In this document: piece by piece, positions 22,992 to 34,066 of the stretch
How positions within the stretch are numbered: position 1 is the stretch's first letter
Layout of the letters: each line of letters begins with the position of its first letter
Assembly: GCA_002110485.1 (NCBI GenBank)
Contig: MOWL01000046.1
Location: 930,001-994,000, forward strand
Length of the DNA: 64,000 nucleotides
DNA from: Emergomyces orientalis
Taxonomy: Eukaryota; Ascomycota; Eurotiomycetes; Onygenales; Ajellomycetaceae
Reading direction: 5' to 3'
Notes under the pieces: model-generated
What the model saw: only the letters and a program-made list of their open reading frames with translations
What the model was told of the DNA's origin: nothing
Database searches by the model: none
Made by a program: the position numbers and the translations under genes

Positions 22992-24004
22992 TCATTCTAG
23001 TAGTGAAGCCGGAAGCGTGAACTCGAAGTGCTGGCGTCCTTCCGAGTCCTTCTTCCCAGACCCATCTTGCTCAGATTCTTTCGCATTGGAATCCTTTGAC
23101 TGGTCATTCCCATTCCCATTATCACTGTTTCCATTTTCATTTCCATTTCCATTTCCATCCCCATTCCCAGATTTCTTCTGCTCCTTCTTAGGCAGCGTGG
23201 TATCTATTTGAATCGTAACCTACACCGGAAAACTCCACACCAAGTCAGCACTGGACCTCAAAAAACATATAAAACGAAAATTAGAGGAGTTAGGAAAAGC
23301 GTTATAGCTATACCGCGCCGTCCTCACTGCGGTAATCTACACCCACCGGTCCATCGTTGACGAGTCCCACTTCCATCATCGCCTGGAAGACACCATTCTT
23401 GACGCGCTCGGCATTGTAGAGTTCCCGCACTTTGTTGTAGAAGTGTTCGTACAACTCCTTGGCCTTGTTCGCGTCCGCGGCGAGATGGAAGTCCGGTTTG
23501 TTGCCCCTTTTGATCTGTGCTAGGAGGGTGAATTGGGATACTGTGAAATTTAAAAAAAAGCAGATGTAAGTAGTTTCTCTATAGGTGTATGTTCATGGGG
23601 TCTTTTTATTTTGGAGCTCAGGGTCCTCTGTTTTGCGTACCACATAGGACTTCTCCTTGTATATCTTGGACGCTTTTCTTCCACTGCATTCAAGCTGCGG
23701 TTAGAACTCTGGTCTGTGAACCCCTCCCTTAGGAAGCCCTTGGTATTAAAACATACCGTCCCGCCAGCCTCGTCAGGCCACATCTTTAGCTTGAGAACCT
23801 TTGCCGCAAGGGATTCTGCATCTTTCTGGGTGTCATCCGGACCGACAGCGGCAAATACAAGGAGCCCTCTGCCAATGGATGAAATGAGCTTCTTATCAAC
23901 GGTGACTGAGGCGGAGGTGACTCGTTGTAAAACAGCTAGATCGGTGTCAAAATTAGATCTGAAATGCTAGCTATCGTATAGAACACAGACACCGTACCTT
24001 TCAT
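22992..24004 (-). CDS. D-aminoacyl-tRNA deacylase (DTD) with low-complexity insertion
   Basis: This cytosolic enzyme hydrolyses D-amino acids from mischarged tRNA. I splice five exons: 24004-23998 (only ATGAAAG), 23935-23757, 23683-23641, 23540-23347 and 23219-22992, giving 216 aa. The start MKAVLQRVTSASVTVDKK is classic. The catalytic motif 1 SQFTLLAQ is intact, and the second motif NDGPVT is formed only if the exon 4 donor is gtgggt (23346). The downstream gtatag donor would put ten extra residues inside it. After NDGPVTIQIDTTLP a polar insertion of about 45 residues follows, made of Gly/Asn repeats and then Lys/Ser/Glu, before the end EGRQHFEFTLPASLLE. The insertion is encoded by a decayed CCATTT/CCATTC-type DNA repeat, making this protein longer than the usual 150 residues. 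Confidence 0.93.
23106..23168. repeat. Imperfect hexamer repeat (CCATTT/CCATTC) inside the deacylase gene
   Basis: Repeated ccattt, ccattc and close variants on the plus strand encode the Gly/Asn-rich insertion on the minus strand. Confidence 0.75.
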
Positions 24005-24620
24005 GATGAAATATTCCGATGCTGAGTTTAATAACCCCGATATATGCAGCTATGTAAGGTCTTAAGTTACTGGTATTGTTAGGTGGCGAAGGCGCATTCT
24101 GTTCAAGCACTATATCATCGAAGTTTCACAGAGCGGACATTAAAGAAGATAGATAACCCCAGATTCCCCCAGGGGCATAAGTAGTAGTATAGTTAACTAA
24201 AGAAATAGATAAAAGCATGTCGCTGTTGGTGTCTTCGCAGTAGGGTGAATGTGCCACGATCTTATATTAGCGCCATCTTGATCCAAGCATGTCTTGGCGC
24301 AGATTCCCAGCTTTACTTTGGCTTCATCCTTCAAGGCCAAGCAACCTTCTTCTGTCAAGGTCAAAGTCACCGCCCGAGCAGGCTCTAAACACGCCATTCA
24401 CCAGCCTTAATACATAGCTAGATCTCCCGACCCCTCCCTTTGCACTATCCAGGCTTCCTATACCACATTCCTCCCATTGCTTGCATTGGCACTGGCTTGA
24501 CCCTGCGCCCTTCTTTTACTCAACCAATAATCGATCTCCGCCTCGTCCTCTACTCCAATCTTGCCCATCCACTGACCGACCGACCTGTTTAAAGGTTGCT
24601 CCGTCTATGAAGCAGCAATC
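24005..24620. promoter_or_regulatory. Divergent promoter between DTD (-) and NOT3 (+)
   Basis: A 616-bp interval separates two start codons facing away from each other. It has pyrimidine-rich stretches in the last 200 bp before NOT3, as usual for fungal 5' leaders. No exon is seen. Confidence 0.5.
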
Positions 24621-26692
24621 ATGACGTCGCGAAAAACACAACAGGAAATCGACAAGACCTTCAAGAAGGTAGGTGAAGGCATCGGGTCGTTTGAGGGTAT
24701 ATACGACAAGATTAAATCGTCGTCAAATGCTGCACAAAGAGACAAGCTAGAGGACAACCTGAAACGCGAAATTAAGAAACTCCAACGGTTCCGTGATCAG
24801 ATTAAAACATGGGCTGCAGGAAACGAAGTCAAGGACAAAAGCCCTCTGCTGGAGCAGCGGAGGGCTATTGAAACTGTGCGCCCTCCCCACCTTTCTCCCG
24901 CCTCCGGCCAGATTTTGCTATAACACCCCTCCTCCCCTCCCTTCGTCCCCCGGATGTCTTGAAGGCTAGCTAACCAGAAAATAACAGTGCATGGAGCAAT
25001 TCAAAGCTGTTGAAAAGGAGATGAAGACTAAGGCCTATTCAAAGGAAGGCCTATCGGCAGCCGCTCGATTAGACCCCAAGGAAAAGGAGAAGGCTGAGAC
25101 ATGCGATTTCCTCTCATCAACCGTTGATGTACTACAACAGAAGATTGAGGCCATGGAGGCTGAGGAAGAGATGATACAAGCCTCATTAAAGAAAGGGAAG
25201 AAGGATAATGCAAAGACTACTCGGTTATCGGATATTGCAAGGATTCTGGAGCGGCATCGATGGCACGTGGCAAAGCTAGAACTACTCCTCCGGTGTCTAC
25301 AAAATGGGAATGTTGAGACAAATCAAGTGCTGGATATCAAGGATAGCATCAAATACTTCGCGGACGATGGCCATAACGCAGACTTCTGTGGTGAGGATGA
25401 GACGATATATGATGACATAACACTGGGGGATGACGAGGCGCAATTTGGCATGCCTGATAACGACCGGGTGTCATCACAAGATACACAGTCGATACAGGAT
25501 GATGAAGCAGAAACGACGAGGCAGAAGACGACGAAACCAGATACCGGGCCTGCACGGCGGCCATCGACGCAGATGAAGTCACCACTACCAGTTTTGGCTA
25601 CTCTTCACAACGGACCATCTTCTGCAGTTTCAAATTCCATGAAACCTGCCCCGCTACCGACACGATTACCAGGAGAAACACTGAAATACGCCTCTGCGGC
25701 TGCTGCCGCCGCGGCGAGTGATAAGGGTGGTGTTGGAATAGCTCCACTCCCACCTCCGCCTGGTACAACATCCTCAACAGCCTCACCGCAAGTGCATCAT
25801 GCACAACCAGTACAAAGGATGGCATCTACAGCTCCCAGTGTGGATGATTCAGCCAGTCAACACCAATCCAAATCTCCAACGTTAAGTCCCAGTGTTCCTA
25901 CGAGTAGACCTGCGACAGTACCCACCACCCCAGCAACGGATAATGCAGAAACCGTGCCTCTAGAAGAACTTGCAGAGACGACAACAAATGGCGAGACTAA
26001 GGAAGATGCCGCTCTTCCTCCTGCTACTGCTCCTGCTACTGCTCCCGCTCCAAATGATGAATCTGTTTACCACCTTCCACCAGGCCTTCAAGACCTCATC
26101 CAATCCTTCGAAATTACCAAGTCCAGAGTATCTGTCAACCCCTCGACATCCGTACAACGACTCTTAACAGCATCGCACCATACCTGCCCGGAACCGGGTG
26201 ATGCCGAGAAGCCACGCCATTACAAGCCGCAAACCCCTTACAGCACGCCGCTCTACTACCCGCAGGAAGCACTACCAATATTCGACGACCCGCGATTATA
26301 CGAGACGGGCCGAATCGATACAGATACGCTGTTCTATATCTTCTACTATCGACAAGCCAGCTACCAGCAGTATCTGGCAGCGAAGTCGTTGAAGAATCAG
26401 AGCTGGCGGTTCCACAAGCAGTATCAGACGTGGTTTCAGCGGCATGAAGAGCCGAAGACGATTACGGAGGAGTTTGAGCAGGGGACGTATCGGTTCTTTG
26501 ATTATGAGAGTACATGGTGCGTTTTGCCTTTATTTTCCAAACTTTTTTACCCCCATTCACAGGCATCACTGTGATATCACCCCTGCTTCAAAAGAAACGT
26601 GGCTAACCCAATTATGTTTCGAAAATTACAGGATGAACCGACGAAAAGCAGACTTCAAATTTGTCTACAAATTCCTCGAAGACGACTTGTAG
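24621..26692 (+). CDS. NOT3: CCR4-NOT complex subunit NOT3/NOT5
   Basis: This is a scaffold subunit of the CCR4-NOT mRNA deadenylation and transcription-control complex, in cytoplasm and nucleus. I splice three exons: 24621-24875, 24988-26516 and 26632-26692, giving 614 aa. The N-terminal Not3 coiled-coil domain is unmistakable: RKTQQEIDKTFKKVGEGIG, then YDKIKSSSNAAQRDKLEDNL, LKREIKKLQRFRDQIKTW and the CMEQFKAVEKEMKTKAYSKE segment beginning exon 2. A long Ser/Thr/Pro/Ala-rich linker follows. The C-terminal NOT box has LYETGRIDTDTLFYIFYYR, QYLAAKSLKNQSWRFHK, TWFQRHEEP and YRFFDYESTWMNRRKADF. The final intron splits the Trp codon of STW, and the protein ends FKFVYKFLEDDL. Length and order match fungal NOT3/NOT5; I cannot separate the two yeast paralogue names. 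Confidence 0.96.
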
Positions 26693-27096
26693 AAGAATAT
26701 TTAGGTTTTCTATCCCCCATGCAAGATAGGCACATAAATATATTTCAATTCTTCTAGAAAGATGCAATACAAACACCAACTTTGGCGCACAATAATCCTG
26801 TCTCTTTTTCTTTCCCTTTTCCCCTTCCATGCTTTTCGACCCCCGTCATCCATCAATCGATCCGGGACTTTACAATAACTACACCCACCTACCCCACACA
26901 CACAGAGACACATACATACACGCACACACAAACGCTCTTTTTCTACCCTCTGTATCCCACCCTCTCAATATCTGCTTGTACTCCCAACTTCTGCTCTAGC
27001 TTCTGCTTCTTTGCGGTCGAGTTCTTTTTGTTTTCGGAAACGGGGTGGTGTGGTGTTTGGAACCGGGACACGCGTTTCACTGTACTGGAAAGCAAT

Positions 27097-27127
27097 GGCT
27101 AGGCTAGGCTAGGTTTAAGCTAGGCTG
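27097..27127. repeat. Short GGCTA tandem repeat
   Basis: Copies of ggcta occur in tandem (ggctaggctaggctagg), followed by two degenerate copies around a TTTAAGC spacer. Confidence 0.7.
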
Positions 27128-27548
27128 GGTCAGGTTGTTTTGTCCTCTTTTTTTGTTTCTATCTCTGTCTGTTATGCGTTGCTAGGTTAATTTACATAAT
27201 TAAACGTGGGATCACTTTTTTTTGCGGGGGAGTTTTCTCTTTTTTGTGTTTTTTTTGTGCTTGCTTCTGGATGGGCTGGATTCTCTGGCTGTGTGGATGT
27301 TCTGTGAATATGAAGCCAGCTGAGGAGATGAGAAGGGGGAACTGATAGAATGAGATAGGAGAAAGGAGAAAGAGAATATAAGTGTTTGCTCTTCTCCCAG
27401 GTGATGGGCTCACGTTATGCTGTACTGCATCTATCAGCTACGTTGTAGAGAGCCTGATATACCATCTAATATTCTCCTTTTCTTTCTCCTAGTCTACCTC
27501 ACAATATAGGTCTCGTTAAGTATGATACGACACTGTCTAGCCCTTCAT

Positions 27549-27590
27549 TTCCTTTCCTTTCCTTTTCTTTCCTTTCCTTCTTCCTCCCTC
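27549..27590. repeat. Polypyrimidine CTTTC tract
   Basis: Tandem cctttcctttcc units form a strand-asymmetric pyrimidine run of about 40 nt, capable of triplex or S1-sensitive structure. Confidence 0.75.
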
Positions 27591-29286
27591 CATCACCGTC
27601 TAGCATAACATGTCATGATGTAAATACTTACACCCTTTAGCCAGGCTCAAGCCTCGTGTGTACGGTACAATGTATGCCGCATACACACATACAACAATGC
27701 CATTTATATCCGTCTTAAATCCGCAGCTGGGTGTGGAAACTTAACACAATTCGTGGATGTACAACCATGGACAGTACATGTACTGTACATATTTGCGTAC
27801 TATAACTGACGTTCACTAGAAAATACGGAACACGCTTGAAATGCGGGATGTGGGGTTTTTTTAATTTAATTTACCCCGGACTCGGGAAATAACGGAGAAC
27901 TACATGTATATCGGTGCAACAGTTTTCTACATGGCTATTAATATGTCAATCAAAATAGTCAATAGTCGCTAGTGCCGCAGGAATGTAAGGATTGGAAAAA
28001 TTAGTGGAAGGAGAAAAAATGAGGCAGCCAGGCTGCGCGCTTCATTCTTATTTTTTAAATCTATATTTTTGTAACGCTCAGCTTCACTTTGTCTTGTGAA
28101 CTTTTGTGCTCTGGGGGCGGATGGGAGGATGAGGAGGAAAAGGCTCCGGGAAGGCTTCTGGACACTATTTTAATTAATTCCTCAGGCTTTATTTAGGGCT
28201 AAGCTTGCCCTAGGTGGGCAGAGGGCGGATGGGGATAAGTCGAGGCAATTCAAGCGTAGCTTGCCATATTGAATCGCGCGCGGGAAAGGATTCTATTTTT
28301 AGAATTATGCAGTACTTATCTCCAAAATATACTTGATGACCCTTCTAGAGGTATTAATGCGCTGCCTTTGGTTGTGATATGTTGCTTTGCATTTTATTGT
28401 GTTGCAGATGAGCGAACAATGACAACAGGGTGACGAAAGCAAGGCAGATTTCAAAAAAGGGTCAATTATACATATACTAACTTTTAAGAAACGGAAGGAG
28501 GGGGGTTACGATTTTTACTGCTGGTTATGTTGCTGGTGGGCGGTTTGACTCGCGTTCGTGGGACGAGTTCATTAGCAGCTTCATTGTTTTAGATCGACTG
28601 CTCTAGCCTGGGTAAAAGTTTTCGATGAACTCAAGAGGGAATGAAGAGGGTGTTATCCATCTCTTGAAGAAAGTTGGACTGATATACATAATCCATGCAT
28701 GGCTACATGTTGTCCCAGCATGCTCTGGGCCATGGGGAGTAGATACCCTTTGCCTCCCAAAATCTTTTCTCTAACACTCATCACAAAAGAAAAGAAGAAC
28801 GTGCATTCTTGTTCCATAGCGAACTGAGTATAGGGTTCAAATGAGAGAAGGTCGTCCGGGAGGTCCCACCTGCAAGGGTCCGCATAGCATACATAATACG
28901 ATTTGGTTTCTGAAACCTCCCCAAGGAAAGTATTAGCTCGTTTTGAGGCGCATATGCAGGCCATCTGTAAGGTACGGACACTCTTTAGCCCGGAATCGAA
29001 TAATTTTCACAGCCTCCCCTAAACACACACCCAGACGTAGGTGCATTAAGTGGTTTGCCGCCGCGACAGCCTGGAGGAGAAGATATGGCGCTGATGCGTA
29101 GGGAATAAGCTGTTTTTTACACCGGTTCAAACTTCCCTACCAAAGCAAGGGAATTCCAGCGTGTATTAAGATCACGAAACGGTCGCGTGTTACAAGAAAT
29201 TGCATAATACGTAGTAATAGGTGTGTGTATGTATGCGAGGATATTTGAGAGGGCGGAGGTCCTTGGGAGAAATTTGTATGCATAGC

Positions 29287-29340
29287 TACATACATACATA
29301 ACTACGTATTTATGTACGTATGTGTACGTGTGTATGTCTG
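29287..29340. repeat. Alternating TACA/TATG quasi-palindromic repeat
   Basis: Repeats of tacatacata on one side and tatgtacgtatg on the other make the segment nearly self-complementary around about 29307, so it could form a hairpin. Confidence 0.6.
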
Positions 29341-31349
29341 TATGAATGTCCAGCGCAGGGTAATTAAATAAAAAAAGACAGAAGTTATCCACGTAGGCAT
29401 GATGTTGAAGCCTGAGGCCGGGATACCTCAGGACTGGGCGGTTGGGATTGGTGGGTGAGTTATACCCCACCGCCTCACTTTTCCTCAGTTGGGGGTATAT
29501 GGGTATATTCGGTATAGGCTGTCGACGCAAGATACGGGCAGAGGTGCCATGCTAGTTGTTTGCTTGCTCCTCCTCCCAGGTGAGTGTGTCGTGCGTTGTA
29601 TGTTGTATGTTGGATGTGTGGTATTAGTGGTGATGTTTGGACATGAGACTGTGGTTGCAGTTGATTGGATGAGGGGCGCTAAGCCCAAACAGGGTCTCGC
29701 TGACTAATCTACCGCTAACCCAACTCTTGAACTTCGTTCTTGATCCAACCACATCCAACCATCGCTGCAACAAACCTGGGAATTTCTTCCCCGTCCAGCG
29801 CATCCAACCACTCGCACGGCGCCACGACTGGTTGGTGCCACACTTCAGGCCGTTGGTGTTTCTTCTCTTATTGCTGTTCGCCGATACAGGGCTATATGGA
29901 CTCACCCAGCTTGGGGCAGGTGGAGGAGAATTACCCTACTTCGGAAACAGGCCACGCTCTTCCTCTGGGCTTCTCCCTGAGCCCTCAGTAGTAAATGATG
30001 TTTCATTCTGCTCCGAAGTACCTGAAACAACCCGCTATAACGGGACCTGGCCCTTGCATTATCCCATGTCGTCATTTCGCTTCCTCATTTTCTGCGGAAG
30101 AGCAGCCAATTGGCCAAGCCTGTTCACCCAGAGAGTACACACCTACTTTTTGACTGGCAATGCAAAACCGAGGAACTCCAAACAGCCCGTTGTGGACAAA
30201 CAGCCAAACCACTGGTCTGGATAATGATGAAGAAAGCTTCTAGATACCTAACCAGGTTCGTTTTGACACTAATGAAAAACTTTTTTCGGCCCGTTCCGAA
30301 CACCCGGATCGCTTTTTTTGGTCAAAACTCGGATTTTCTTCTGTTAATGATTTTTACAAAAAATGAGGCGAGCGGACAGGGCTGTCACTCAAATGTCGGA
30401 CAAAAAAATAGCAAGAAACATTAACACCGTCTTGCTGGCTTCTTTTCTCTCACTTTCCCTACCTGGAATGGCGTGCTATGCCTACTTGGTTTTTATTATT
30501 ATTTTCTTCTTTTGATATAATAAGGCTTGCGCAGTGCAAGTTGCAGAAATGTATGTTCTGGCACCCACTTTGGCGACCCAACTGGGTATCGTCAGGTAAA
30601 AGCAATATCTCTAACATGACTTTGACCGCTTGGGCTGGTGGCCTGCTGCTATTGGGTACTGTCCGAACTTTTCTCTCTATTTTTCTCCTTCTCTTTTTTC
30701 CAAATCAGAGCTCTGCTTTCCACGTCGATAATTATCGAAAATGTCCAATCGATGGGGGGGCAGTGTTTTGAAAACCTCCACGTGGAGGTGGTTTTCGGTT
30801 GTTTTCGAACACCGAGTCCAACTGGCAGTTATTTTCCCTGCGTCATCATTATCGATTTTTTCTTCAAAGCCCGTTTCCCTCGAGACTACTAGTGTGCACG
30901 GCTCAGACCGCTCGCATCACTTTTTTACTCATCATACCATGTTCAAAATTTACTTCCTCCCCCACAGATTCTACCCGGTGATTGGTGGTCTAGTTCCCAA
31001 CATCCATCATCAGGGTCCTGGTCTGCATCCCAATGTCACGTGTTAGGCGATACGAGGCATCTGGCGCCGAAATGTATGAGCTTTGGGTGGCATACTTGCA
31101 ACACAGGAAAAGATATATGTACATCCCTCGGGGTTGTCATTTTTTATTTTTATTTTTATTTTTTTTATTTGTGTTCAAATCAGTTTCAACAACACCTTAA
31201 GCTATATCATATATATACACGGTCGCCATCTTTGCTTTGCAATCTCCCATTCCTTACGTACCTCTCACAAGCAAGACAATCAACCCCTTTTTACATACGC
31301 GAAGTCATTGTTTAGAATCTGGAATTCTTCTCAAGCTGCAACAGCTACC

Positions 31350-32152
31350 ATGGCTCACAGTCGCAAATACCAACAACCCCAATACAACTCCGTGAGTCGC
31401 GAATTGTCTATCACAGACTACCCAAATCCATATCTGACCCAAGCCGTGATTCCCCAGTACCAAACACTTCATTCGCAATACCCACCCTCCTCCATGGCAC
31501 CAGCCATGAGCTACTCCTCGTCGACCGACAGCAACAGTTCCACGAGGACGGCGTCCAGCATGGCCTCTACGGGTAGCGCGCAACAACAGCCGGCATATTA
31601 CAACTCACATCTTCCCACGACATCGCCAAGTTTCACAGACCCAAGTTATCAACAACAACGTCAAAGTTCCGTTAGCTACGCCACCAGCGAGGACTATGGA
31701 ATGGTCACTGAAGAGAGTGCTTCGACACCGTCAAGGTCATCGAGGGCCGCAGGCGTAGAAAGGTATGATTAACATCCCTCATATAAATTACAACCATAGC
31801 ATATATATATACGAAATTCAAATCCACACACAAGCCCGCAAAACAAAATCAACCAAACCCTAACAAGATATTTCCCTCGTACCACAGATCCGGCAGCAGA
31901 TACGTCTGCATGTACCCGCGCTGCGAAAGCAGCTTCAGCCGCTCCGCAGATCTTAGCCGCCATTACCCCACCGTCCACTTCCCAGAGTCTGTCAGACTCA
32001 ACTGCCCCAAACCCAAATGCTCGCGCAAGGGCGAACAGGGCTTCACGCGCCAGGACCATCTCAACGAGCATCTACGCCAGTACCATAAAGATCCCGTCGC
32101 AAAGCGAAGATCTTCAAAGTCTTCCTCGCAGCGGCCGGAGACGTATCGCTAG
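31350..32152 (+). CDS. C2H2 zinc-finger protein (two fingers), putative transcription factor
   Basis: The product has 225 aa from two exons, 31350-31762 and 31888-32152, with a 125-nt intron. The ATG at 31350 sits in a good context (ctaccATGG). The N-terminal 140 residues are Ser/Thr/Tyr/Gln-rich and look like an activation or disordered region. The C-terminus holds two fingers. Finger 1 is YVCMYPRC followed by x12-H-x4-H (C-x4-C type). Finger 2 is CPKPKC, then x16, then HLRQYH (C-x4-C-x16-H-x4-H). A basic end (AKRRSSKSSSQRPETYR) may be a nuclear signal. This short N-disordered, two-finger design occurs widely in Eurotiomycetes with few characterised members. No target can be inferred. The unusually long upstream gene-free region hints at complex control. 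Confidence 0.85.
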
Positions 32153-33490
32153 ATGATATTCTTTGGCGTCCTTTGCCCTAATCGATTCCTGGAACGGTGA
32201 ATATATACTCTGCATTGTCGCCTTAATACGCGCTATTTGTTTTATCCCCTTCGTCTTCTTTACATGTCCTGTTTTTCCATTATAATATATCTTTCTCCAC
32301 CACCTGCCTAGTCTAGAGCTGGTTCTCGAAAACCTATAGTGCGGGGGAAAGAAGTCAGACGGTCGATGATGAGACCCAGTCGCTCAATTGTCACTGAGTG
32401 ATGAATCCTTAACGCACACTCATCTCTGGCTGCGCTATTATCCTTTTCATTTCCTTTTTCCCTTCTCGTGATCTATATTCTGCCCTGTCTTTTATTCATA
32501 CTATACTTAAACCTTTGCCTTTTCTTGTCCTTTTTCTTGCCATTTTTTTATTTCCTTTGATGTTTGCTTATTTTCCCTATGCTTTACACAGCGAGCATTA
32601 GGTTGGAAATGGTGTTTTCTATCTCAGATCAGAGGTTTATTATACTTTTTTGTCGTATTTTATTCTACTTCTGTATACTGAATTTGTCCCATTTCTTGTG
32701 TATGATATTTATTTTTTTATTCATTATTTTTATTCTTTTCCTTCTCTTTCTGTTTTGCCGTTTTTATAGCGTCTGCGCCTGCGTCCTTTGTAATTATATG
32801 TACAGTTCAATTGTGCTGATGCAACTTTCGCGTTCTACATATGCTCTTGTCTTGAATTTTTTTTCTACTGTTATTTTATGTATATTTTCAGTGCAGAACC
32901 TCAAAGAATCTCTATAATGAGATACATTCTTGTTTGCTCTATTTTTTCTTTTCTTCTGTATATATTGCTTCCCAGCAGATCAGATCAGAGAACCAAATGT
33001 TTTATACATTTATTCTTGCTTCGCTAATACCTTGTTGTTCTTACACAACCTATTTTTTTATTATTCATAGGTTATGGATGTGTAATCAATTGTATTTAAA
33101 CTGTATTTTCTATCGGATTAAAGCTTTTGCTTCATACTTCTGCTTTCTGAGTATATAGTGATGAACATGATGTAATAGTGGGTGGCTGAATAGGTTAAAC
33201 CAAATTCTAATTCATTAAAAAAAAAACGTAAAATTATGAAAATATATAGAATATATAACATATAAAAACCCTCTCTTCTTTCTGTTAGATAATCTAACAG
33301 GAATAGAGGCCATGGGTCCTAGCCATATCCATGGATGACAAGCTTCATAAAAGTAAGAATATACATCTCTTCGTTCCTCTCCCTCCCCTCTTCTCCACAC
33401 ACATACATATGCAAATGGTACAGTACATAATATATACAAACCCATAACCCAACAACATCCCCACCCCCCTCTCCAACTCATTTGTACATT
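32153..33490. other. T-rich intergenic region, convergent 3' ends
   Basis: This lies between the C2H2 gene (+) and the methyltransferase-like gene (-). It is very T-rich on the plus strand from about 32430 to 33150. Open frames there are AT-rich artefacts without domains. Confidence 0.5.
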
Positions 33491-34066
33491 TTACTTAACC
33501 TCCCAAAACCCCTCAAAACACTCCCCCGCCACCTTCCCCCTCTTATCAAAAACCACTCCCTCCCCTTTCAACAACCCCGTCTTCTCCGTCGCATAGTCGC
33601 CCCCATTGCCCCACTTCCCTTTATAACCACCCACAGTGCGATCCGACGCTAATACGCGGTGGCACGGCACTGCTGGCGCGAAGGGGTTTGTGCGCATTGC
33701 GTTGCCGATGGCGCGTGGGGAGGAGGAAAGGTGGGCTGCTAGGGCGGCGTAGGTGGTCCAGCGGCCACGAGGGACCGAGAGGAGAGTATGGTAGACTTTG
33801 CGTTGGTGTGGGGTTAGGGAAGGGTGGGTGGAGAGGGTTTGGAGAGTTTTGGGGAGGGTGGGGTCTTCAAAGGGGGATGTGGATGGGGTGATGCTTGTGT
33901 TAGAGGGTTTTTTTAAGGTGGTGGTGAGTTTGGTTTGAGTTGCGGCGGGAGTGGGTTTGGGTTTTGTCGGTTTTACTGAGTTGGTTGCGCGGGATACACG
34001 TTTTCTTGTTGAGATTGCGGATGTGGTGAGAGTGGTGGAGCTGCGGGAGCGCATTGTGGCCGTCAT
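33491..34066 (-). CDS. Methylated-DNA-protein cysteine methyltransferase (MGMT/Ogt-like)
   Basis: This is a DNA-repair suicide alkyltransferase that moves alkyl groups from O6-guanine to its own cysteine. It is a single exon of 191 aa. About 80 N-terminal residues are basic and Ser/Thr-rich. The conserved MGMT C-terminal domain then starts at TPHQRKVYHTLLSVPRGRWTTYAALA. It continues with the helix-turn-helix piece SSPRAIGNAMRTNPFAPAV and the active site P134-C135-H136-R137-V138. It ends in GGYKGKWGNG...KTGLLKGEGVVFD. The methyl-acceptor Cys is present, which argues against an alkyltransferase-like (ATL) protein, where it is Trp or Ala. The N-terminal ribonuclease-like half of full MGMT is lacking or very short, as in many fungal forms. 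The predicted place of action is the nucleus. Confidence 0.92.
   Translation of the reverse strand: MTATMRSRSSTTLTTSAISTRKRVSRATNSVKPTKPKPTPAATQTKLTTTLKKPSNTSITPSTSPFEDPTLPKTLQTLSTHPSLTPHQRKVYHTLLSVPRGRWTTYAALAAHLSSSPRAIGNAMRTNPFAPAVPCHRVLASDRTVGGYKGKWGNGGDYATEKTGLLKGEGVVFDKRGKVAGECFEGFWEVK

Larger units (their letters stand above)
26693..31349. other. 4.66-kb gene-free region upstream of the C2H2 gene
   Basis: This is the longest stretch without a gene outside the transposon. It begins with the NOT3 3' UTR and ends with what should be a long promoter or leader of the C2H2 protein. I see CA-rich, CTTTC and TATG-type simple repeats, a GGCTA repeat and CT-rich leader-like DNA close to 31.1-31.3 kb. 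Several short open frames (for example 29727-30224 on the plus strand) have no recognisable domains. Long leaders are common for fungal developmental regulators, but that is inference. Confidence 0.45.

Noticed and set aside
23314..23540. Longer exon 4 for the deacylase ending at 23314
   Set aside because: It would insert residues into the catalytic NxGPVT motif. The donor at 23346 restores it exactly, so it is used in the model.
29727..30224. 165-codon plus-strand open frame in the long gene-free region
   Set aside because: No recognisable domain or splice context, and amino-acid composition like translated intergenic DNA. It is kept only as part of the intergenic entry.
32564..33158. Hydrophobic open frames in the T-rich region (possible small membrane proteins)
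   Set aside because: Phe/Leu/Ile-rich translations are the expected result of T-rich DNA, with no start context or conserved motif.
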